Assembly: GCF_031583575.1 (NCBI RefSeq)
Contig: NZ_CP134146.1
Span: 4,154,001 to 4,218,000, forward strand
Length of the DNA: 64,000 bases
Source: Thalassotalea nanhaiensis
Lineage (GTDB): Bacteria > Pseudomonadota > Gammaproteobacteria > Enterobacterales > Alteromonadaceae
Reading direction: 5' to 3'
In this document: positions 45,715-53,274 of the stretch, in pieces
How the letters are laid out: each line of letters begins with the position of its first letter
Position numbering within the stretch: the first letter of the stretch is position 1
Made by a program: the position numbers and the translations under genes
The notes under the pieces: model-generated
The model's database searches: none
What the model was told of the DNA's origin: nothing
What the model saw: the letters and a program-made list of their open reading frames with translations, nothing else

Positions 45715-46534
45715 TATTAAGAAAACAACTCAGTCGGTTTCGAATGCGAGTAAGTTAATAAAACCCATATTTCAGCGTTTTTTTTATCCAAAAGGATATG
45801 AAAAATGTTTAATCATTATGGGGTGCCAGAGATCCGGTACAACTATTATATCTCGGGTTTTCGATCGCATTTTATATGCAAAAGTGTTTGGTGAGTTTAG
45901 TATTTTATCTATTGATGATCCTAATAGAATTAGATTGAACAATATTAATAATGTCATCGCTCAAGTACAAAAGAGTCACAGTCCATTAATTGTTTTAAAA
46001 CCATTAGTTGAAAGCCATAAGGCGAACCTCCTATTGAGCCAAATACAAAATGCTTGCGTTTTATGGGTATTTAGACATTACTTAGATGTTGGTTTATCTG
46101 ACATTAAGAAATTCTCTAAAAATCCTGGACATAGCAATTTATTACCTATTATAAATAAAGATAAGAATAATTGGAGATGTGAAAATATTTCACATAAAAC
46201 CACTTCAATTATTAATTCCCTTTATTCCAAAGACTTATCGCCTTTAGATTGCGCCTGTTTATTTTGGTATGTAAGAAATATACTGTTCTTTGAGCAAAGC
46301 TTAGATACTAATAGCAAGGTTTTCCTCTGGGATTATGACAAATTTGTCCAAGATCCATCGCAACACATTAAAGATCTACTAACAAAGATGTCATTACCGA
46401 CTGTACCTAAAAAAATAACACAAGATGTATTTATCAATACTATCAATAGAAACCAAAAAATTAACAGCAATATTAAAGAACTTTGTGATGATTTGTTTGA
46501 TCGCTTGTCACTTCACACCAAATCCCTTAAATGA
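45707..46534 (+). CDS. Sulfotransferase-like protein
   Basis: The 275-residue protein has its own P-loop-like 5' motif CLIIMGCQRSGTTIISRVFD and a 3'-type motif VFRHYLDVGLSDIKKF. VFLWDYDKFVQDPSQHI near the C-terminus is a common sulfotransferase motif. Because it has a separate PAPS site, it is a second enzyme and not a broken half of the preceding gene. Its last 27 bases overlap the convergent flippase gene. Confidence 0.82.
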   Translation: MVNIKKTTQSVSNASKLIKPIFQRFFYPKGYEKCLIIMGCQRSGTTIISRVFDRILYAKVFGEFSILSIDDPNRIRLNNINNVIAQVQKSHSPLIVLKPLVESHKANLLLSQIQNACVLWVFRHYLDVGLSDIKKFSKNPGHSNLLPIINKDKNNWRCENISHKTTSIINSLYSKDLSPLDCACLFWYVRNILFFEQSLDTNSKVFLWDYDKFVQDPSQHIKDLLTKMSLPTVPKKITQDVFINTINRNQKINSNIKELCDDLFDRLSLHTKSLK

Positions 46535-47947
46535 GACCTTTAATTTAATTAAATCATCAAAGTAATAATAAAAATAGGTAATTGAAATAAAAATGGTTCC
46601 AATAATCACTTTTATAATTAAAGAAATTATCGGAAGAGTATTCGATAAGAAAAAATGATTCACACAATAAACAATAAACATCATAAGTATCGAAGTCATT
46701 AAAGGAGAAAATCGACTTAATAAATAACGTCTATCAAGCTTGAATTTATTGGCTAAGTTAAGAGTATTAATTACAAAAGCTATAGAAAAGCCTATAAGCC
46801 AAGCCCAAGCGGTAGAGATTAGTCCAAATTGCACTCCAATTGAAATTGAAATAATCAAAATAGTAGCTGTGATACTGGTATTAACAAGAGCAAAATTAGC
46901 TTTCCCCATAGCATTAGCAAAATTTTGAAATAATGAGTTAATCATTCTAAATGGAAGAATAACCGCTAAAATAGATATTATTGCTGCCGTTCCGTGCCAA
47001 TTCGAACCTAAAATCACTTTTTGAATTTCTTCTGCAACAACTGAAATTCCAAAAAATACTGGAAATATCAAAAGTGACATTACCCTTATAGCTTGGTATA
47101 GATAATATTTTGCATCATTGTTAGAGCCACTTATACTTACAAACGCTGAAAATCCAACCTGATTTAATATGGATGATGCTTTATTCATAGGCATTGCAGC
47201 GATTTCATTTGCAACATTATATAAACCTAGAGAATTAGTGCCTAAGAATTTTCCAATAATTAAGCTGTCTAATTTATTATAAACAAACCAAATTATTCCA
47301 TTTAGCTGCATTTTAAGAGCAAAATTTAGAATTGGTTTCACCAATGAAAAATTGAAAGTTATGCCATAAGCAGTTTTCTTAAAGTAATTTATCGATATTA
47401 CGGAGGCTAAAATCTGAACGATTCGTGCGATAACGAGAGACCAAAAACCATAACCCAACAAAGCAAAAGTCAATGCCGTAAATATGGATGAGAATGACGA
47501 TATGATCTCACTATAGGCCTGTAATTTAAAATTCATCTCTTTTTGGATGTAAGCATTGGGAACAACATTGAAACTAAGTAATGGCGTAAAAATAGCCATC
47601 ACATATAAAACGTATTCAATTTCATTGTTTTTAAAAAATACAGCAATATCCTTTGCAAAAAAAGAAATGAGCAAGCTATACAGAAAATACATAAAAAGTG
47701 AAATAGTGAAAATTTGCCTGGCGGCTTGGGTCGTTATATTTTTCATTTTCACAAGAGCAGAAACAAAGCCGTTTACTGCAAAGATACTAATAAAAGCAAA
47801 GAAAACAGTTACTAAAGCAACTACCCCATAATCGGCAGGAGTTAATAGTCTAATGACCCAAAAAGTGACTATCCAAGAAATAGTCTGAGAACAAAATTTG
47901 GATAAAAAAGACCATTTCAATCCATGCAATACTTTAGCTTTAAGCAT
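46508..47947 (-). CDS. Wzx/MOP-family polysaccharide flippase
   Basis: The 479-residue membrane protein has about 14 predicted helices and the WzxC/MviN-type pattern: LHGLKWSFLSKFCSQTISWI, RLLTPADYGVVALVTVF, and YNKLDSLIIGKFLGTNSLGLYNVA, the conserved lipopolysaccharide-flippase segment. It should move the undecaprenyl-linked repeat unit across the inner membrane. It is the last gene of the xrtA operon, joined to the upstream sulfotransferase by a one-base TAATG overlap. Confidence 0.92.
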   Translation of the reverse strand: MLKAKVLHGLKWSFLSKFCSQTISWIVTFWVIRLLTPADYGVVALVTVFFAFISIFAVNGFVSALVKMKNITTQAARQIFTISLFMYFLYSLLISFFAKDIAVFFKNNEIEYVLYVMAIFTPLLSFNVVPNAYIQKEMNFKLQAYSEIISSFSSIFTALTFALLGYGFWSLVIARIVQILASVISINYFKKTAYGITFNFSLVKPILNFALKMQLNGIIWFVYNKLDSLIIGKFLGTNSLGLYNVANEIAAMPMNKASSILNQVGFSAFVSISGSNNDAKYYLYQAIRVMSLLIFPVFFGISVVAEEIQKVILGSNWHGTAAIISILAVILPFRMINSLFQNFANAMGKANFALVNTSITATILIISISIGVQFGLISTAWAWLIGFSIAFVINTLNLANKFKLDRRYLLSRFSPLMTSILMMFIVYCVNHFFLSNTLPIISLIIKVIIGTIFISITYFYYYFDDLIKLKVSFKGFGVK

Positions 47948-48879
47948 TAGATAGCTTTATTAAAAATAGAATGAAAAAACTCCTTTAATTTTTTTAATAC
48001 AAATTTAATAGGCCATATTAATAAATAAAGTGAAATCCAAACTCTATCCCAATATGATAAAGCTATGTCGCTGTGATAACCAAAATATTCCATTTCATTT
48101 TTTGCAATATAATGAAATATTTTCTTCCTATTGAGTGACCAATTAGAGAATCGATTTAAAGGATCAAATTTATTTTCTTTCGATACGGGCTTCCAATGCA
48201 TTGCTTTTGAAGAAGACTTTAAGTCTGAAGAACCTGAAACAGGCAATGACTTTAACTTACTAAAGTCAAAGTCATTTAAAGATAAGCCTAAATACTCAAT
48301 CATTTTTTTGAATTGATTTTCAGGCTCTACAATTAAATTTTCAAATTTTATTAACAAAAATGTATCAAAGTTTATATCATTCATTTTTTTAAATTTTTTA
48401 ATCTTCTTTGCGTTAAGTTTCCATTGAATCGCTGCCAGTTCGAAATCCCAAGAAAAAGATTTTTCTCCTGAAGCCACAACAGACCTTCCATCTCTCATGA
48501 TCATAATAAATTTGCAATTTTTAAAAAAAAGACTGTATTTATCAATGCCTTTGAGTGAAGGGGTTTTAGATATAATATATTCAATTTCATTTTTAGGATT
48601 AGAGTTTTTGACTTGTAATTTTAAAAAATCCTGTATCCCCTGACCTAAACATTGCATTAATAAATCCTTATGATTAGTTTCTGCATTTCTAAACCAATAA
48701 GGATCCCAGTTATTGGAAACTCTCTGGGAATATCTAAAAAGAATATCTAATTGAGAAATAACAAAATCTTCCCAAACTGGTCCAGGGGCGTAGCAACTTG
48801 TGTGTAACCTCAGCATATTTTGTAAAAAATTGGTTCCACACCTTGGCATAACACCCAAAACAAAGCATACCTTCAACAT
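47947..48879 (-). CDS. Sulfotransferase-family protein
   Basis: The 310-residue protein has a 5' motif with unusual residues, FVLGVMPRCGTNFLQNML (Cys where Ser is usual, Asn for Thr), and a clear 3' motif IMIMRDGRSVVASGEKSF. FLLIKFENLIVEPENQF is a usual sulfotransferase region. It is encoded within the xrtA operon, between the small Tat protein and the flippase. The altered loop may change donor or acceptor preference; activity is unproven. Confidence 0.82.
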   Translation of the reverse strand: MLKVCFVLGVMPRCGTNFLQNMLRLHTSCYAPGPVWEDFVISQLDILFRYSQRVSNNWDPYWFRNAETNHKDLLMQCLGQGIQDFLKLQVKNSNPKNEIEYIISKTPSLKGIDKYSLFFKNCKFIMIMRDGRSVVASGEKSFSWDFELAAIQWKLNAKKIKKFKKMNDINFDTFLLIKFENLIVEPENQFKKMIEYLGLSLNDFDFSKLKSLPVSGSSDLKSSSKAMHWKPVSKENKFDPLNRFSNWSLNRKKIFHYIAKNEMEYFGYHSDIALSYWDRVWISLYLLIWPIKFVLKKLKEFFHSIFNKAI

Positions 48880-48908
48880 TTACCCACTCCGGAAATTTAA
48901 ATCCTCAC

Positions 48909-49253
48909 TTAAATTTCAGCAATTAATTTATAACCTAATGCAGCTAAAACAATAGATTCAGTTTCACTCAAAACAAGCCCCTTATAACTTACAGTTCTAG
49001 ATTCTTGAAAATCTCTCTTAATTAACTTTTCATAATCACTTTGAGCTTTAAAGGGTACTTTCAAAAGTTGACCTTTTAGATCAATGGTCCCTGTATTATT
49101 TAATTTCCACCAATGATAGAAATCTATAAAATAAGTTCGTTTATCATCGGGTATATTATGTAAAAAATCAGAAAAAAGATGAACGGGAAGTAAAGTTGAA
49201 AAAAAAGTCATACCACTATACTTTACAAATATTCGTCTAGACTTATTTTCCAA
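48909..49253 (-). CDS. Small Tat-signal protein, possible partner subunit of the GMC oxidoreductase
   Basis: The 114-residue protein begins ENKSRRIFVKYSGMTFFSTL, a twin-arginine signal (SRRIFVK) followed by a moderate hydrophobic stretch. The remainder (YFIDFYHWWKLNNTGTIDLK, LVLSETESIVLAALG) has no clear motif. Its gene overlaps the GMC oxidoreductase by 11 bases. In gluconate, sorbitol and fructose dehydrogenases, a small Tat-signal subunit carries a signal-less flavoprotein across the membrane. The arrangement here is the same, so I infer a chaperone/subunit role. Confidence 0.7.
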   Translation of the reverse strand: MENKSRRIFVKYSGMTFFSTLLPVHLFSDFLHNIPDDKRTYFIDFYHWWKLNNTGTIDLKGQLLKVPFKAQSDYEKLIKRDFQESRTVSYKGLVLSETESIVLAALGYKLIAEI

Positions 49254-50835
49254 AATATTTAACCTTTAAAAGTTTTGCTAATCTGATAGACAAACTAACA
49301 ATGGTAAGAGTAGGAGGTACATGACCCCCTGTTGGAAATACTGAACTTCCACCAATATATAAATTTTCAGTTCCGAAGACTTTATGATTTTTATCTACCA
49401 CACCATCTGTTTCATTATTTGCCATACGCGTTGTTCCCATATGATGATTTCCAAATCCAATTTGATCATTGAAAATACGCTCGCTTCTTTCTTTAAGTAA
49501 ACGGACTCGTCCTATAGAATTTGTCCCAACTTCGTTAGCAAATATCGTTAAAGATTTCCAAATATTATTAATATCTGAGCTTTTTAATTCCCAATGAATA
49601 TTTATTTTAGGTATTCCAAAAACATCAACTTCATTGCCAAGACAAATCTTATTATCCCTATGGGGTGTTTGCTCAATCATCATTGGGATCTGAAACCCTG
49701 CCATTTGTTTAGATGAATCAAATAAAGAATGATCAAACGATTTTCTAGAAATAGCTTCTGCTACCATGTCAAAGTCTAGTACAAAGTTTAATAAATGATC
49801 GGGTAATTGATCCGGAAACTCACCTTCCTGTAAGGCATCTTTTAAAATATGAAATGATGATATACCATCAGAAAGCATATATTCGGTCGACTTAACTAGA
49901 GGTAACCGTAGGTTAGTAGTCAAGTTATCTTTTAAAGATCGCTCACTTAGCTGAAAATAACTCAAAATACGTCTATCATATTCATTTACCCCAGAAAATA
50001 AGGGAAAATCACTTAAACTATTAGAGAACAACTGAGCTCCCTTAACTGTCGGGTGATCCATAAAGTACCGTCCTACATTTCCAGTTATATTTCCCAATTT
50101 ATTCTGATATTTATCATTAAAAAATAGAAGCATTCTCGCATTTTCTATCCCACCTAAACAAAGAACAAAGTCGTTTGCTGAAACCGAAAAATTGTCAGCC
50201 TGTAAAGCGTTGAATGAAAGATTAGAAACTTTTTTGTTTTCTAAAGAATATTCCATATCTACTAGATTAGCATTTTTAATAAGGTGTATTTTAGAAGAAT
50301 TAATTAATTGAGTTGCGTTACTCAAATAAAAGTTTGTAGGCGGTTGAGCAGCCTTAGCTATGCCTATTTCAAGTGCTGAACCCTGTATCCCCCAATCTTT
50401 TTGATGATATTTTTTCATCCACTTATCTGGTAAAAAGCCATCATTTCCTACACCACAATAAGTCGAAGCTTTGTAATAGTAGGGCTCAATGTCATCAAAA
50501 GAAATAGGCCAACCACTGTTAGGTATCCAGTTTCTATATTCAAAGTCAATAGGGGAAAGTGGTGACGTATTATTTGCCCAATGGTTACTCGCTCCTCCTA
50601 AAAACCTTAATCTTGAAATCAATGGATCAGGAAAGTGCTCTGGGAACGACTCAGCCTGATAGAGTTGTTGAGTTTTATCAACATAATGGTCACTTCCTGA
50701 TTCAACAAGAACAATTTTTGAAAAAAAAGGCTCTAATTCCAATGCTAAAACTATCCCAGCGGGCCCTGCTCCAACTATGCATATATCAGCTTCTATCTGA
50801 CTTCCTGCAATTAATGATTTTCCATCACTTATCAT
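49243..50835 (-). CDS. GMC-family FAD-dependent oxidoreductase
   Basis: The 530-residue protein starts near the FAD dinucleotide motif ADICIVGAGPAGIVLALEL and has the GMC signatures LGGASNHWANNT and NHHMGTTRMANN. C-terminal SSVFPTGGHVPPTLTIV follows the family pattern, except that the usual NPTLTI reads PPTLTI, so the Asn of the active-site His/Asn pair appears replaced by Pro. No signal peptide is visible. It would oxidise an alcohol group of a sugar or lipid-linked glycan. I use the ATG at 50835. It sits between the O-antigen-ligase-like and Tat genes in the xrtA operon. Confidence 0.85.
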   Translation of the reverse strand: MISDGKSLIAGSQIEADICIVGAGPAGIVLALELEPFFSKIVLVESGSDHYVDKTQQLYQAESFPEHFPDPLISRLRFLGGASNHWANNTSPLSPIDFEYRNWIPNSGWPISFDDIEPYYYKASTYCGVGNDGFLPDKWMKKYHQKDWGIQGSALEIGIAKAAQPPTNFYLSNATQLINSSKIHLIKNANLVDMEYSLENKKVSNLSFNALQADNFSVSANDFVLCLGGIENARMLLFFNDKYQNKLGNITGNVGRYFMDHPTVKGAQLFSNSLSDFPLFSGVNEYDRRILSYFQLSERSLKDNLTTNLRLPLVKSTEYMLSDGISSFHILKDALQEGEFPDQLPDHLLNFVLDFDMVAEAISRKSFDHSLFDSSKQMAGFQIPMMIEQTPHRDNKICLGNEVDVFGIPKINIHWELKSSDINNIWKSLTIFANEVGTNSIGRVRLLKERSERIFNDQIGFGNHHMGTTRMANNETDGVVDKNHKVFGTENLYIGGSSVFPTGGHVPPTLTIVSLSIRLAKLLKVKYFGK

Positions 50836-52135
50836 TAATCTGAACCTTAGAATAGCTCTTAATATGGTCACTTATTAACGTAATCAATGCCATCAACCAA
50901 ATAGTGACCTCTAAAACTTTATTGTTTGTTCCTTGACCTGCAATTTGAAGTAATAAAAGTGATAATGTAGTAGCAAGTAGCATCACACTATAGAAAAAAT
51001 CATCTTTATTCACTTCACAATTATTTTTAATTACATTAATTTTTAAGAATAAAATTAAAATCAAATAAAAATAAATTGTAGCCCCTATCAACCCGTGATC
51101 AACAAGCATGCTCATTGCTAGATTGTGTGACGCTCTGATTGATGCATTATTATTCTGTGCAGTTGGTTTAGTGAGGAATTCTTCCTGAAGATATAATGGG
51201 CTTAAAAGTAAAGTCCCCCTATTCCCATATCCTATTATTGGCCTCTCTTTGAACATTGAAAGCTGAGCTTTAATAACCTCAATTCTAGATAAAGCACTCC
51301 GGTCAATTTTTGGTTGAAAAACACTACTTTCATTACTACTAATTTGCTCGAACCTTTGAATGATTTGAGGCCCTAAAAGAGAAAAAAATAGAATTCCTCC
51401 TAAAGAAAGGTAGATTATGAATTGTTTTTTTACATCTCTAGGAATATAAAAAAGAGAAAACAATGCAATACAAAATAGTGATATTAAAACCGTTCGGCTT
51501 TCTGTTTGCATAATGATTTCAAGTAAAATGATTACCAATGGAATTAGTAACCAATTCAATTTTTTCAAATTACACAATAATAAATAAGAGCTTAAAATGA
51601 GAATCACTGCAACATGCTGAGCTATAAGGTTCGCACTAGCAATGCTTGCCCCCCCAACACCTTCTAACCTCCCACTAGTATTAATTAGACCTAGATACCC
51701 AAAGTAAGTGCATCCAATTGCATTTATTAAAATAAAAAATATCAATTCCCCTTTATTCGTTATGCAGTTTCTTATTAGAACAAATAAGAGTATAAATTTT
51801 AAAAATAATTCGATATATCGAAGATGTAAGTAAAAATCTATAGCCCAAAACATTTGTAAACAGATATAACACCAAAATAGCAGTAATAATTTACTTTCTT
51901 TATTATCAAGCCAATCTATTTTGAGTTTTGAGTTAAAAATTAAAGCTATAAAAGTGATTACAGCTGCAATCAGAGACCAACGAAAATCTGGTAATTCAAC
52001 TCCCCACCAACGACTAGGAGGGTGCATATAAAAAGCTACAAAATAAGAAAATAGCCCCCAAAGGGGTTTACTTGTGAAAGCTTTAATTAAGCCCATCACA
52101 TATAAAAATATGAAAATCAAAGCACTTATGCTCAT
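50825..52135 (-). CDS. O-antigen ligase/polymerase-like membrane protein, XrtA-associated
   Basis: The 436-residue protein has about 10-12 membrane helices and the Wzy/WaaL-type large loop with QTESRTVLISLFCIALFSLF and RASHNLAMSMLVDHGLIGA. The YFVAFYMHPPSRWWGVELPD entry is like the exosortase-A-associated 'O-glycosylation ligase' group (TIGR03097, from memory). It may polymerise the repeat unit or transfer it to PEP-CTERM proteins. It overlaps the upstream glycosyltransferase by four bases and the GMC gene by 11. Confidence 0.88.
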   Translation of the reverse strand: MSISALIFIFLYVMGLIKAFTSKPLWGLFSYFVAFYMHPPSRWWGVELPDFRWSLIAAVITFIALIFNSKLKIDWLDNKESKLLLLFWCYICLQMFWAIDFYLHLRYIELFLKFILLFVLIRNCITNKGELIFFILINAIGCTYFGYLGLINTSGRLEGVGGASIASANLIAQHVAVILILSSYLLLCNLKKLNWLLIPLVIILLEIIMQTESRTVLISLFCIALFSLFYIPRDVKKQFIIYLSLGGILFFSLLGPQIIQRFEQISSNESSVFQPKIDRSALSRIEVIKAQLSMFKERPIIGYGNRGTLLLSPLYLQEEFLTKPTAQNNNASIRASHNLAMSMLVDHGLIGATIYFYLILILFLKINVIKNNCEVNKDDFFYSVMLLATTLSLLLLQIAGQGTNNKVLEVTIWLMALITLISDHIKSYSKVQINDK

Positions 52136-53274
52136 TCAATATCTCTTGGTTTATTTTCAATAATATTCACAATATTCTTTGTATTTTCCTGCCATATGAA
52201 GCTATTTCGATTAAGACTCTCTCGCCCTTCAAACCTTTTATTAATCAAAGTATTAAACTTTTCTACAGCACAATTAAGTTTAACTACAAAATCAGATTTC
52301 ACATTTTTATTAAAAAGCAATGCAGATTCATCTGTTAATATTTCTTTTATATTGTCGCAATCTGGTGCAATGATTAAACAACCTACTGCCATGTATTCAA
52401 ACAGTTTGAGAGGTGAAGCGTAGTGAGTAACATTCGGCTGTAAAGCGATATCAAATTGCTTTATTTGTTCGAGTGTTTGCTTACGATTTAACAGGCCTGT
52501 AAAAATTACTTTTTCTTTTATGCCAAGGTTTTCAGCCTGTTGTTTAAGTTCTGGCAATATATCGCCATCACCTATACAAATTAATTTTAGTGATTTTTTT
52601 TTGTGCTTTGCTATAGCTTCTATGGCTTTGTCTAAGCCATGCCAACGGTGAATAAAACCAACAAAACCTATAATTATTTCTTCTTTATCTTCATGGCTTG
52701 TTATTGGTGTAAGGCTTTCAAGAAAGTGCTTATTTACACCATTATGGATAACTGTAATGTTTTTTTCTTTAACGCCAGCCTTTATTAAGTAGTCCGCCAG
52801 CACTCTACTTACCGGCAAAGTATGTGTTGCATTTTGCCATGTATAGCGTTCTATTTTTGTAGCTAGCCAGGTTAATGCTAATCCTGAATATTTACGTCGT
52901 TCATAAACAAGTGGTGCATTAACTTCTAGCATGATCGGGATATTGAATAGCTTGCTTGCCCAAATTCCTGCCGGTTGATAAAGGTTGTAGCGTTCATAGA
53001 TAAAATCAGGTTTAAATGTTTTAATCGCTACGGCTAATTTGATAAAAATCCAAATTGAATAGCTAAGTTCAAGCATTTCATATAGTGCTTGAGGGAGGAG
53101 TTTTTTTAACTTTGTTACAATGCCCCCATCATGACCAAACTTAGTCTTTTGGTTTATTGAAGGAGCAACAAATATCAATTCGTGACCCTGCTCTATAAAT
53201 GCATTTGAGAGCTCTTCAACATGAACATATTGTCCATCTTTTGATGCTATTCGATGATGATAGAGTATTTTCAT
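52132..53274 (-). CDS. Glycosyltransferase family 4, XrtA-locus type
   Basis: The 380-residue protein starts KILYHHRIASKDGQYVHVEE, as in exosortase-A-associated GT4 enzymes, and contains TVIHNGVNKHFLESLTP and the donor motif DIALQPNVTHYASPLKLFEYMA. It overlaps both neighbours by four bases, a typical operon arrangement. It would extend the lipid-linked sugar chain on the cytoplasmic side. Confidence 0.9.
   Translation of the reverse strand: MKILYHHRIASKDGQYVHVEELSNAFIEQGHELIFVAPSINQKTKFGHDGGIVTKLKKLLPQALYEMLELSYSIWIFIKLAVAIKTFKPDFIYERYNLYQPAGIWASKLFNIPIMLEVNAPLVYERRKYSGLALTWLATKIERYTWQNATHTLPVSRVLADYLIKAGVKEKNITVIHNGVNKHFLESLTPITSHEDKEEIIIGFVGFIHRWHGLDKAIEAIAKHKKKSLKLICIGDGDILPELKQQAENLGIKEKVIFTGLLNRKQTLEQIKQFDIALQPNVTHYASPLKLFEYMAVGCLIIAPDCDNIKEILTDESALLFNKNVKSDFVVKLNCAVEKFNTLINKRFEGRESLNRNSFIWQENTKNIVNIIENKPRDIE

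Noticed and set aside
44884-46534. The two adjacent sulfotransferase genes as one frameshifted gene
   Set aside because: Each product has its own 5' PAPS loop and 3' motif and normal domain length, so they are two genes with an eight-base overlap.
30627-46534. A mobile element carrying the accessory EPS genes
   Set aside because: I found no transposase, integrase, terminal repeats or tRNA attachment site, although strand switching and A/T-rich genes suggest past exchange.
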